Below are positions 25,104-39,400 of a stretch of 64,000 nt of DNA, one piece after another; positions within the stretch are counted from its first letter, which is position 1, and every line of letters starts with the position of its first letter. The DNA comes from Ceratopteris richardii. Its lineage: Eukaryota; Streptophyta; Polypodiopsida; Polypodiales; Pteridaceae. Position numbers and translations under genes: made by a program. The notes beneath the pieces are model-generated. The model ran no database searches. It was not told the origin of the DNA and was given only the letters and a program-made list of their open reading frames with translations. The DNA lies in contig MU260072.1 in the NCBI GenBank assembly GCA_020310875.1, forward strand, positions 346,001 through 410,000, given 5' to 3'.

Positions 25104-27253
25104 CTGCAATGAGTATGTACATACACCATTCAATAATCATCCTTATCATCAAATAAGCATATCTACATGCATGCAAAACTAGATGCATGTGTAAGATTTT
25201 GACATAGTGCATATAAAACATTATCCTTGTCTGTCTCTACTACTGAGCACTGATCATGACCAATCTAGATCAACATGACTTTTCTAGCATGCAAATCAAA
25301 GCATCAACATGTTTGTGTACAGCTGATCCCCTCTCATAAATACCCTCCAGATTTCACAATAAACATGGCTAATGATAACTGCATACCTCAGGGGTTGTTG
25401 GCACAACACAAAGATGTCGCAGACCAAGCTGACGAAACATTGAGAATGCTTTGGCTAGTGACATGTTGTCAACAACTGTGTATGGAGAAGCATTTGTAAA
25501 AGGGCGAAGATCAATATATTTGTTCATCTGCTCTGATTCCAACTTTATATCCTCAATCTTTACACCTTTGCCAGACCCTGGCTTTGCAAAATCAACTGAA
25601 TTACACTCAGAACCTCCTTTCTCGAGAAGTACAAGCAAATGGGATCGGAGTATTAGTCCATGTAATTTTGGAACTTCTGATGAGTGGTCTAAAACTGGAA
25701 ATCCATTATGGTCAGTCAGCTTCAGCACCTCCACTATATTTCCAAATCTCTCTATTGCTGACAGAGTCACGGGTGGGCTTGAACAGACATCCATTACAGT
25801 CAAATGCTTCATATAAGGTTCAGGCTTCTCTACAAGAAAAGGAAGACCTTTGATGTGAAGGATCTGATCATATACACTATGATTGAACAGATCTCCAAGA
25901 GTTTTTGATATCAGCAGCACAAGCATTGTGGGAGGCAACATCAGCAAGTTGTTTGTAAGCTCGAGAAGAATCACACATACAGAAACAGTCATTCTCATTG
26001 ATCCCCCTAAAAGGGAGGCAGCACCTAAGTATGCATAAATACCTTCATCCAGGCTCTGAAACTGAGTATACGATCTCATGAACTTACCAACAAGACGGCC
26101 ATATGCTGCACCAACTATTATGACAGGTATGAACAAGCCTGATGGTATAGCTGTACCATAAGTGAAGAGGGCAAGAAAAAAACTTGAGCACAATAAAATT
26201 AATAAAGAGCTATAGTGATAAAGGCCCTCTGTGTCTATGCTGAATAGGTTCCTTATGACATTGTCATTAGTGTTCAGAAGAAGGCTTGCAAGATCATTGT
26301 AATATCCAGGCTCGCATGCAAAACTCTTGTATTTCCCAGATAAGCCACTTGAAGGGCATTCATCACTGATTCCAGTTGGGCAAGCTGTGCATGATCCCAA
26401 CCATGGAAGCCCAAACACCAACACTGATGTAACCAAAGCCACAAGAGCAGCCTGAAAGAGTTTCCCAATCAACCCATACCTGCAGGATTACAAAAACTAT
26501 TTCAACATACATATGAGAAGCATTTTGAAACAGAATCAAGATCCACACGAGTTGAATGGACCTAGGATACCTTGAATGGAAAAGGGCATAAACTCTTAGG
26601 ATTTTTCCACTCAGAAAAGTGAAAAAACTTCCAAGTAAACCTCCAACCACACCTAACACAATTACAGGCACCAGTTCTGAAATCCCTGTTTCAGTAGAAA
26701 TAACACCCATGTCGAACATGATCAAGCCACCTGATCCAAACACTCCACAATTGTCACCCGTACAGCTACTCAAAGCTACCCGTAGGGTAATGGCAACTGT
26801 AGCAGAAGTAAAAAAGGCTCTCCATAGTAGTGAGCTTCGCCACCTGCCATTATTCATGAAGTATATGATTAAAGCTCTTGCACCCATCAAAAAAATTAAA
26901 AAAATAAAAATTTAAAAGAAAATGACAATAGTAAATAAAACCAAGACAAGGCTAATATCTTTTTATACATTTACGACATGTATAGACTTGGACGTCCAAT
27001 AAGCATAAACACTCTAACGTGCAGTTGTTGTGTCATATTCCTTCATTAGGTTAAAGTAGTGTTACTTTTATAATATTTGGCTTGGATCATCAACCTTAAA
27101 TACATCAAACAAACTCAAAACGAGCTTCGTAAGGAAAAATTAGTAGCAGCAGTGGGAGCAGTAGTGGTAGCAGTAGTGGTAGCAGTAGTGGTAGCAGTAG
27201 CAGTAGTACGAGTAGCAGTACTAGGAGTAGGAGTAGGAGTAGGAGTAGGAGGA

Positions 27254-27324
<71 letters not shown>

Positions 27325-27376
27325 GGTAGCAGTAGTAGTAGTGGTAGTAGTGGTAGTGGTAGTGGTAGTGGTAGTG

Positions 27377-27421
<45 letters not shown>

Positions 27422-30400
27422 AATTACTAAAAGCCTATGATAAAAAAAGAGTTAATAGGAAATCAAGCATTGGTCAATGTCAGGACTCAGATCCCCTCAA
27501 ATGCCCTCCTCCATCAAGACCTTGATAGCAGTCTGGGTGTCTTCCATTTGGCACCAGAAAAAGCAGAACCTCCTCTGTAATACTCAGTATTAAGTAATTG
27601 CAGATGCCTAGATCATCTCCCCAAGTCCATTGCACTGTCAATGAGTGTGCATTTGGCGAGGCTGTCCAGCTGCCCAAAGGTAATGACCAGCCTGTCAAGA
27701 ATGAGGAACCTCGGTTCCAATTGAGGGAACTTGGCACATTTGGGGTAAAATGAATTCATCTGACAAAGTTTGTTCTCAAGAAGTAGGGACCTGCATATGT
27801 GAGCTTGAAGAATAGCCCAAGTGGACACAGACATCTCCTGCTGTCCTTGTACAAGCATGATGAATTTCTCCATGCATGTGCAAGCTCTTCCCTCATTCAT
27901 GGCATTGAGCTGAGTATTCTGGTTTGCACTTGAAAGAATTGGAAGCGAATATACCCTTTTGTCTCTCTGCATGTGTGCTACCTTGCAGGTGTTTGGTTCA
28001 GCTGAAGAACCCTCTGAGGCTAGCGGATTGACTGGATGCCCGGAACGACCCAATGGCTGGATCCTTTGGTGGACCAGGTCAACCATTGGGCAATTTTGCT
28101 GGACCAGTCAACTACATGGACTACGTGAGCTGGACCAAGCAATTGGACTACTGGACTGGGCTGGACTGATTGGGCCGGACAAGTCAAATACTGAAGTGGG
28201 CCGGACCAAGTCAACTACTAGACTAGACTGAACTGATTGGGCTGGAGTACTCACTACTGAAGTGGCCTGGACTAAGTGGGCTGGGACAAGTTAACTGCAG
28301 GACTGGTCAGTGGGCTGGACCAAGTGGACTGGACCCGGTCGAATGGGCTGGACTTGTTTGTGGGCTGGACTTGTTTGTGGGCTGGACCATCTCGACTGGC
28401 CCAACTTGTGGGCAACGTGTTTAGCAGGCCATCTGGGGACGCATGCAGAGGTCCTTATTTAGATGTCTATGATCAAGGTAACCCCATCTATGTAATATCA
28501 AGACAAGTTGGCTACTATTTGCCCTTATCATGTTTGCAAGTTTACAAAGCCAAATGTAGAGTTACGACAGAGTTGGAGAAAGCTTTTGGTATTAATCGTG
28601 ATGGCCATTTTGGAAAATTATGGCTTGGTTGAGATATGTTCGCTTGTGGCCACTATCATGGTGGAAGATGTACGATGCCAACGCTCCTCAGTTGTTAAGT
28701 ATTATTTACTACTTAGTAGTTCTAATCTCTTAATTTTGTGGCATGTGCTAAATATGTATTATGCAATAATTATTTTTCAATATTTGTGTTATACAAAATG
28801 AAATGAGAGTTGGCTATTTGAATCCTTTCACAGGACTACAATGTGAATCCTTGTGAAAAGTGAAAGGAACTGAATCACATGGTCCTCTTCCATACAAAGA
28901 GGAGAGAGAGATTATCTACAACATAGTCGGAGCGACTTGTTTATTGCCACTACAACTTGTCTCTTGGAGAGTGGCAGCCATACAAGAGATGTGAGGGAGA
29001 TCAATGTGGATACAGTGGATATTGAAAAAGTGAGAGATACTCCACATTCTTCCAGAGGACCTGAATTTGTATACTATGATGTACCATTGTACCATGAGTT
29101 GAAATTTGACCTTATCTCAGCATGATACGAGATCATCTCATAGAGGACAAAGATCATCCGCTAGGGGTAGTGGTGGGTGCATCCACTTGCAAAAGACCAT
29201 AGACCACTACTAAAACTAGGAATGATGATGAGAGTAGAGTGACAAAGTTTGATTATTGATATTTCATATTGCATATACCATATTTCAAGATATGCATTGT
29301 GAGACTAATGACTGGTCATTTGACACTGATGAGTGATGACACTTGTGACTTATGAATTATCATTTGCTGTTATAATTTATGATTTGTCATAGTGATTGTT
29401 ATCTAAATTCTAGATTTTGGATTCTCCATCTTTCTAATTTGATGCATCATGCTGCATTGTTAAATGTTATGTTATGTTGTCAATAGTTATGAATCATGAT
29501 ATATACCAGAATGAATCGAGGCAAGCCCCAAATTCACCCTCAAATGAAAGTGAAACTAAAAGCTCTTGCTAATCAACCACAAGACCATATAGCAAATCAG
29601 CTCCATTATACATAGTACTGACTCAATACTATGACATCCCCACTAACGTCATTAGTGCCCAATAGTGGGCATAGAACTAAGAATGAAAGCCTGTGTGACC
29701 AATAGTGGGTATAGAACTAAGAAAAAAAGCATGCTCACACACACACACCCCACAACGCACACATACCATGAGCATGAACTCACAAAAACTCTACAATCTG
29801 AGTTTCTAAACTTTTGGATAGTGATGGGCAAACTCAGCCATAATGAAGCCTAGCATACAATGCAAACAAAAAATAGGAAAATTTTAAAAAAATGCATTGT
29901 TGATAGGGTATACACACCTATCAACTGGTCACAACTCGGACGAACTACATGTCCGCTAATATGACTATCATATATACAAGAATGTGTTGATGTCATATGT
30001 TAAATGTTATGATGTTCAATATTATGCTGTCCGATGTTATGATGTTAAATGTTGAACTTTGAACTTTGACTCTTGAATGATGAATGTTAATCTATTGTCT
30101 TATAGTTTACTTCCTGGTCCATCTATGATAGTATGATGATTAATCTGATTATTGCCAACCTAAAATGGTGAATCGTGAGACGTGTGAACTAGTCTAGACT
30201 TGATGATCTGTGTTATATATCCGCTACTATATTTTATGGTATATTATATTTAGTCATATCCCACCTTATATATATCAGAAAACCCAAAATATTTAAAACT
30301 TTATGCATATAAATTTTGAGAAATAAATCATTGTATCACAACTTCTAGCTCCAATCGTTGCTTTGCTGCTAACCCATTGTCATTGCCATTGTGAAAATGT

Positions 30401-33400
30401 TGCTTTCCACTATGGCCAGAAGGTGGAAGATGCAATGTTCAAGCGAAAGGGAATGACCAAAAATTGAGAATGTCCATATCATGTTCAAAACACAGTCCTT
30501 GAATCATCATCCGGGAGTATCCATATTTGGTAACCAAACCTAAGGTCGATCTTGATGAAATAATGTGCACTTAAGCCTTGATCCATAAGATCATCCATCC
30601 TCAGTACACATACTTCTTCTTGATGATAACCTTATTGAAAACTTTGTAGTCAAGACAAAAACGCATCCCCTCATCCTCGGTGCACCCCATGGGGACAAGG
30701 TTCAATAAATCCCTTCTCAAGATAGACATGTATTTGCTTAACAATCTCGTCCTCCTCCCTTTGACTAAATTTGTAAGGTTGTCAAGAGATGGGATGGCTA
30801 CCCGATACAAGCTCTATCTTGTGGTCAAGTGCGAACCCACAAGATGATGGAAGTCAGTTTGACAAATTTGGTGGAAATACATCCATAAACTCACCTAATA
30901 ATGAATCCAGATACTCTTTAATTTCCATGTCATGGGTATAGAAAACACCCATGTCATGCACGCCCGAATTGGTGACAGAATGGAATGACAATAAAAAGAT
31001 ATATCAAACATTAAATATTAAGCATAACAAAAGTGAAGTGAGATCTCAAAGGGAGACGAAAAATCTTTGAACTCACTATAAGTTAGCAGATACCTCGGTG
31101 ATATTGGAGGGAGCATGTCCTTCAATCACATGAAATCTACCATTTAGAACAAAAGAAATCCTTTGAGAAGCTCAATCCATAGAGAACTCGTCTGTCTTGT
31201 GGAAAAACCATGACATGCCTAGTATTACATCCACATGCTCAAGGATCATTATCCAAAATCCACACAAGTCCATCCATGGCCCAACCTCGGACCACCTCTA
31301 GCTCACCTAACGCTCTACATAACATACCATAAATGGATGCTCTACTATTAGACATAGATCCAATCTGGATCGTTTATCAGTGTGTGTTGGAACAAGCGCA
31401 CAAGATGCTAAAGCTCCTAGCTTGGGTATTACCCTAAAATTCATCTTTAGGAGGGAGAGTCAATGTGCATAATGGCCATATGTCACCCTAGAAGGGTCTA
31501 GAGACCTTCTAAATGGGATGCAAGGGGATAAATAGGATGGGAAGGGAGTAGCTAACATGTCAATTCTTAACCACTCCTCACATGTGGTATCGCAGCTTAG
31601 TAAGAAAAACCTTGGTCATGTGGAGCTCCAAGAGAGAGAGATAGAAAAGGGGGGGGGGGGGGGGGAGAGAGAGAGAGAAATGAAATGAAATGAAATGATA
31701 TATTTACGTCTTCAGAAGGCCAAAATGACCTATGAGACCAAAAGTTACAAAACTGGTGAATCTGATACAAAATCTGAGTACCAAAGGAAGTGGTACTGAA
31801 AATGAAAGATGTAAAATAGCTGGGAAAAGGCTAACACCAAGACTAATACAACAAAGGGCTGATACATAGGAGGGATGTGCTGATATACAAGGCTGAGGAT
31901 CTATCCTCATCTGCACTGTGGGCGTCTGAAAAGTAAAGCTCGAATCCTCTGCTATAGTATCCGTCGATACAGTGTAGCACCTCTCACTCTCGGTCGTCTA
32001 GATCTCCCTAGCTCCACTGCTCGGTCTATGAGAGTGCCGGTAGTGGCTGTATGAGTGTGGACAGAGCTCTGTACTAGATGCTCTACTGACTCCTCCTCTA
32101 GCTGCCCAGTGCCTGGTGTAAAGAAATCCGTAATCTCCCTCTGGGACTGTCTCCCTCCAGCTCTCCTCAATAGTGTCTCTATGTCTGTGTACCTCTAGTA
32201 GATATAGTCCCAGGCATCTCTGATCCTCAAAACTCATGACTCTAGATAGAGGCCCAAAACCCTCTCTGAATAGACAATGAAAACGGCCCCGTATCTCATA
32301 GTATACCGTGCAATGACATATGTAATGTAGCTCTGTCTCTGGCTCTAGGTGACATAGACGGCATATCCTGCTATCTGCTGGTACCCCTCTGAATCTGCCA
32401 GTCTCAATCTCAAGTTGATGTGAGGATGTGCGCAACTGGCCAATGGCACAACGCAAGGCATGGGAAAGGTGTGTATCCATATAGCTAGGTCGAGTCACAA
32501 ACCCATCTGTTGTGAGGTGTAGAAGATGCTCTCTATAGAAAGCCATCTTCGTACCCAACTCTTGTGTAGGCTCAATCCATGTCCTCCTGGTGTCGAGCTG
32601 GATCAGATCCTGACGAATGAGTCTAGTAATCTCCACCCGCATCAAGTACATCAGGGGTGTCTGTAAAGAGTACTGGAAAGGAGGCGGCCTGTCCATGGTA
32701 AAACCATGTGTCTGAAACCATGATGTCACCTGTGCAAACCAGCATGATGTATCCCCCTGCAAGGCTAGCTGTTTGGATGACTCGAGGGCCAGCCTCGTAT
32801 ATCTATCTCTGGTAGTGTCCCACAAGCTGTGTACAAAGGAGACTGCTCTAGTGAGTGCCTCAATCTCAATAGGGGGAGCAGCTAGCTCCGCTCGAATGAT
32901 ATCATGTGGTACGGAGGCCTTGGCTCTAATCAGCCTAGAGATCATAGATACCAAGGGCCTCTCCATGACTTTCCACCCATCCTGACCTATAGAAGGTCCC
33001 CAAACCTGTACCCCATATAGCATAGTAGAGGCAACCAAAGTATCAAAGAGCCATAACTTTGTCCTGGGTTCCTGAAACTGAACTTGCGAGCACATCCTCT
33101 CCAATCCTCCCAAAGCTGTAGATGCTCTAGTCAGTCTAGTCTCTGCTGCTCTCCTCAAGGAAAATCTCGGTCCAGTGAATACTACCCCCAGATATGTGTA
33201 TGCATCTGTATACTCCACAACCTCCTACCCATATATGAAAATAGGTATTGATCTCCTGATCCACTGCGGTGTGGTGTTAAACACCATAGAGAGAGAGGAT
33301 CTCGTGTTTGTTTGTTGTTTTTGGCAAAAAACAAGCCACATAAACGATTCTTTTGGTTCTTCTTCCTCGTTGACATGGAATCGGACCTATGGTGTCGAGG

Positions 33401-36400
33401 TGTCCCAGACTACAATAAAGGAATATTTTTCGAAAGCCCTCAAGGAGCTCAAAGAGCCCCCACGAGAACCATAGCACATGAATGCGTCTCTGCCGTCTGC
33501 GGTGCCGCTGAGCTACTGTAGCTCTACCCATGCGAGGACATCAAGTCTCAATTAAGGGGAGTGAGCTTCCTCTCCTCTCCTCTTGGATGTTGGATAAGAG
33601 AGGTGGGCCTTCTTATTTCTACCTACAAATAGTGTGATTCTCCACATATATGGGACATGTCAGCCGTTGCATGCGGCTCCCCAAGCACCTTGCCTGCACC
33701 ACCCAAGTGAAGCCTCTCTCTTTTGGAGGTTATTTTCTCTCTCCCCTCTGTAGAAGTATATTCTAGACTCACCTACATGCACTCATTTGGCCCTAACTTG
33801 TTCTACCCTCATCCAAATCAAGTGCTTTAGCTTGATAACTCTTCTACACTTCAACATCTATCTTTTGAATGGTCATAGGGTATAGTTTAGCTTCAATATC
33901 CCATCACTCTATGAGTTTTCATGTGATTGTTGACTGATGAGAGGTCCTTTAACAGCGATGTTAGTGCTTATTATAATTTTTAGGATTCTTAAACACATTA
34001 AGCATCACTTGGAAGGTGAATGCATTCATTTTTACATCTCTATACCAAGTTTCTTCTCAAATTAGATCGTTATGTCAATTTTTGCATCATAATTGATCTT
34101 TTTTAAAAACATTTTTTGTTCCTCGCTTATTTAGGCAGCATTAGGACATGAATAGAAATAAAATTTAGCATAATTTCAGTTTTGTACATATAACTTCAAT
34201 TTCGTACATATAATTTCAGTAGTTTATATTATTTATGAAAGCTTGTACAGGTCTTCTTTTATGCTATAGAACTCTTTTGCAAGTATTAGAGCAACAATGG
34301 TTACTTAAAAATGATATAAATGAAGCCTTGCCATGCCCAAATGCATTGATTGATGTCACGATGTGCTTGATAGCACTTGGTTGATTGTTATATGCATGTG
34401 GGGCACTTGGTTTTATTTTCGAAATTTCATGTGCAGTCATTATGCTTCCAAAATTTTTGTGAGATTTATGCATAAATCTGCATGAATCATAAATTAGCTA
34501 TAACTAGATCTAGAATACAGTTGCTACTTAGATAAAGGCCATAGACAAAGATTTAGGAATAGATTTCGTGTTTATTAGAAGCACAATAAAAGGTCCTTTA
34601 GATTTACAGAAAGATATTTCCAATAAAGATTAGATTTGAAGAGCCTTTGTAGGTTTTCTTCTTTGCTAAACACTTGATCATTGACCATTAAGATGATTGA
34701 CAATAAAAAGTTAGTGATAAGTAGTTAGGAGAACCTTAAAAGTACTAAGGAGAACTATATTATAGATAATAATACAATAATTTCCATACTATCAAGAGGA
34801 ACTCAAGATGAGTGACACTACACTTGGTGTTACATCAGGAAAATTGGAATGGATCCAATTTCATGTGATTATATGATAAGACTAAGGTGTATCATGAATG
34901 ATGTGTGTTTACTATAGTAACATTTTAGAAATGGATAAGTTTTAGGGAAGATGTATTACTTCATGACTGTAAAGTAATCCTTGAACTTACATGATATATT
35001 ATGTGCCATTTGGAAATTATATCAAAAAATATGTCAAATAGGACAACCTTCCACTAGGGACCCTATCTGCATATTTACAAAAATTTTGTCTTTGAAATGG
35101 TCAAAAATGGTCCCATTTCTAGGAAATGGTAAAAATAAGATTAAAAAAGTATCAGATAATATAATAGAGTTCAATGAGAGCTATCTAATTATATATAACG
35201 TTTTCGTGTTTGACACATAAATCAAGCTCAAAACTCAAATTTTAATTTTCCAATTTAATATGAAATGCAATTTTTAAGTCAAAAAGTAGCTTTTATTTTA
35301 TTAGTGAAAAAGAGCTTTTGCTTTATTAGTGAAAAGCAGATTTTGCTTTAGTAGTGAAAACAGCTTTTTCTTTATCAATGAAAATAAGCTTTTTCTTTAT
35401 CAGTGAAAAAAAAGCTTTTTCTTTATTTTTGTCTTGCTTACCAAGACAAACATAACCTATATAAACAACACATACCATGCGTTAATATTATCAATTGTAG
35501 AGTTTTTCAAGAACTTAGCTCGAAGTGGTGGTCCTTTCAACTTGGAGAGGTTGAGTTGTGTTTTCTTCATCATCTACAAGGTGTGTAACAGCTTGCAGCT
35601 TATTTATATTTGGAGAAGATCCTTTTCAGCTTGGAGGTTATTGAAGTTATTGGATAGCTTGTATTCATTGACATCTTGTATATCTTCAACTATAGAATGT
35701 AGTGATTATATTTGGAGCTTTTCTCCTTACATCTATCCCATCTCCGGTTTTCTTTACATCATGTCTCTATTTTCTCTTTATTGCTATATTGAATGTGGGC
35801 CTAAAAACCAACAATCGATATCAAAGAAGGAAAATTTACAGTACATAAAGAATATTGTTGGTTTTTAAGGCCCACAATCAACATAGAGACAAAAATGAAA
35901 TCGAGACAAGAATAGATGAGACAATACAAAGATGGAACAATGCTCCACATATATTCAATACATTCCAAAATAAGGAGTACATGAATGTTACAAAGAAACA
36001 TAAAGATTGCATATAAATGCATCAATTTGCAGCATATCTTCATAACTTCGCAATCTCCATGACGTGTAGATGATCTCCTCTAGGTATAAATAAGCTCCAA
36101 GCTCATGATCTCCTTGTTGTAGAAGAAAAATCATAAACCCTAGCCGTTGCTCATCCTTAAAAGAAGTTGAAACCCTAGCTCCACTCCTCCACAAGGTTGA
36201 AGAAGACATTCACTAAGTCTAGCTCATGTGTAGCTCTCAAAATTGAGTGATTTGTGTTATATGGACCTCATCCTTATATAGTTTTTTATCATACATGAAA
36301 AGCAAAGTTGAAAAGCTAAACAAAGCTCAAAAAAACACATACCGTTAATCGTGGTGGAAATCCCACATGATTTTTCAAGATAATGTTTTTTGAAAACATT

Positions 36401-39400
36401 TTTTACATATTGTCTTATTTTAATTTTAAATATAAAATATTTAAAATATGTTGCTTTTGACCTCAAAACTTGCTTTTTTATCTTTGACTTAGAATTGGGG
36501 TTTGATTTTTGATTGCCCAAATGTGGTCCAATTTTAGCATATAATATATCATTGGATAGCTCTTGAGTAGCACATTCCAAAATAAGTGAAAAAAAAAATT
36601 GACCAATTTTGATCATCTTTGGCTTTGGTTTGACCATGGTTGACTTTGTCTAAAACTCACCAAATTGATAATATGTGCAATCCCTCTTGTGGAAGGTTGC
36701 ATTTCCAACAATCCCCTCCTAACTTGACACAAATTGAATATGCCAGAAAAGGTATATATTTTGTTGGCTGAAAGAAATGTAAAATGTTGTTGCCAGTTGA
36801 AAAAGTGATGTTGTGGTTACTTGTAAAGATCATGTCAATGTTCATAAAAATACCTAAGACTTTTGACATGAAGAGCACTCCATACCACAAAGAAAAGGAG
36901 AACTTAGAACATTTACTCACTTCCTCCCGTCCCAAGGTTGGCCAGGACTATCAAGTATCAATCATATGCTCTCATCTACACCTATCCACAAAAAATGTAT
37001 ACAATTAGTTGAAAAGTTGTCCAACATAAGGTTCTAAATGTAGATCTGTTTTCTTTCCTTGTTCAAATAAATATATGTCCTTATATCTTGCAAATCTTCA
37101 AAAAGTCTGATATAATATCTAAATATAACTTGTTTATAATGTCTATAAAATGTATGATTGCTTGTGAATCAAATAGGAATGATATGACCCTCCTAGAGCT
37201 AACTTCCTTTGGTTCATGTATCCAACAAGTTTCTGACAACTTGACAACTGCCTATTTAAAAAAAACTACTTCCACCTTCTAAATAATGAGCTTAGCTTGA
37301 CTTGTGTGTGCCATAATGCTCTTATCTTTCTATATGTTGCACTATTCTCAACATGCTCTATGTGCACTATCTTCACTTGTTTTGATACCGATTGTTGGTT
37401 TCTAAGGCCCAAAATCAATGTGCAGAATCAATGAGCTGAGCTTGACTTGTGTGTGCCATAATGCTCTTATCTTTCTATATATTGCACTATTCTCAACATG
37501 CTCTATGTGCACTATTTTCACTCGTTCTGATACCAATTGTTGGTTTTTTAAGGCCCCAACATCCCTATGTGCACTATTTTCACTTGTTCTGATACCAATA
37601 GTTGGTTTTTAAGGCCCAAAATCAATGTACATGGAAAAAAAGAAATACTTCATCATTTTAGCCAAGTGATATTATAGACTAAGCTTTTCACTCCTTTGTG
37701 ATATCCCATAGTCTCATGTTTACTCTTGTGAGACTTTGTTGAAGGAACTAATCCTTCATTGGCATGTTCACTTCATGGCAAATTATAGCTTATTAATATG
37801 CTTATGCTCAATTGTATACGATCTGCTTGAGGAGAATTTACATCCTTCTCTTTACTAATCCTTAAAGTCTTGAAATAAGACTTTACCTTAACACGTGCAT
37901 AATTTACTTGCTCTTGACTAATCAACTTGTAAACACTTAAATTTCATGAAACTCAAAACCTCCTATCGATACCTTCATTCATTCACCTACCTTCTCATGA
38001 GATATCTTGTTCTTCTTTTACTCAATTCGTTTCTTCATTTCTTGTTTTTCTACATTCCTCGTTTAGAAGAAACAACAATTGCTTGCTTTGGGGCAAATTA
38101 TTCTTCATTAGGTTTATGTTAAAGCCAATGATATCATCCTCCACATAGAGTTCACCATAGAGCTCACCAACTACTTGTGTGAACCAGCCAAGCCTTGTGT
38201 GTCTTGAAGGTCTTGGATCATCCAAGTCTTGTCTCTCCCTTTGTTATTGTGGTCGAGCGAGAAGAGAAGAGGGGAAATTCGAGGTGTAGAGAGCCGCCGT
38301 GCTTGCAAGAGGAGAGGAGATGGTGTGTGGCTGATTTGTAGCATGGACGCAGAAGCTATATGCTCTCAGCTTCAGCCTCGTGTGCCCATGAAAAGAGAGA
38401 GCGCAATAGACAAATAATCCCCATAGACCAATAAGTTAGACCAGTCTTCGTATACAGCATTAGGCGCTTGCAAGTCTCCGAAAGAGTGGGGAAGAGATGA
38501 AGAGGCACTCTCCTCTCTCCCCCTCGTGGAGCGGCATGGGAGGAGGAGAGAGAGAGAGATCTCCAATTCCTCTCTCTATGGGTTGCACCATAACTAGCTA
38601 TTTCTTAGAGATGCACACATAACCAAAGAAGATCGTGCCCATCCTGGTTTGGATACCAATTTTGCATGAAGAAACACAAAAGCAAAGTCCGCATGAGGAT
38701 ATCTACGGAAGAGAAAGAGTACACACGAAGATGCATGAGATTGGCCTTCCTCCCCACTGATAACGACCTCGTTATTCTAATTGAGGATCGGTACCCTCTA
38801 TCCCTTTCCTATCTACCTTTACCACTGAAGTAGTGGCATAGAATGCTAGGTTCCTCTAGCCATACACCGATGCCCTAAGGCTCTCATCTTAGTATAATGT
38901 AAGAGTCAATCAACGACAATCCAAATGCATCATGACACGTTGGGTTTGAGGTAAGCCAATCACGAAGTCCACAAAAATGGAGGTCCATTTGCTATCCCTT
39001 TAAGGCACAAATATTCAGCTCTGATTTCTAACCAAGATTGAGGTCCCGTGAATCTTAGGATGCCCTACACTAGGTGCATCATGGCACTGATGCAGAATCT
39101 ACTAATGAATGGAGTCTCCCTCAAGCGCACACACCTTGTCATGTCTAAAAAATGAAGTATTATTAATCGAATACTTTTCTACTATCTTTCTCTTCAAAGC
39201 CAATTGTCGGGCATCTAGATCACCTTGGCTATTCGGGCTCCTCTCTTCATCTTGGACACACACACATGTGAATCTGAACTCTTGCATCAGTCCTCTCCAC
39301 CTTGTCTTGCAACTGCAACAGCTAGGCCAATCACATAGGTAATTTAGTGAACCATGGTCGATCCATAACATGATTCACAAAGCGGGAGCTACACAAGTAA

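Noticed and set aside
27077..27430. Open frame coding polyalanine and polyvaline
   Set aside because: A by-product of an AGC/GTA triplet repeat in the intron of a gene on the other strand.
30480..39371. A single - strand gypsy element covering the RT at 30.5 kb and the integrase at 38.9 kb
   Set aside because: In a - strand element the integrase must lie at lower coordinates than the RT; here the order is reversed, so they are separate remnants.
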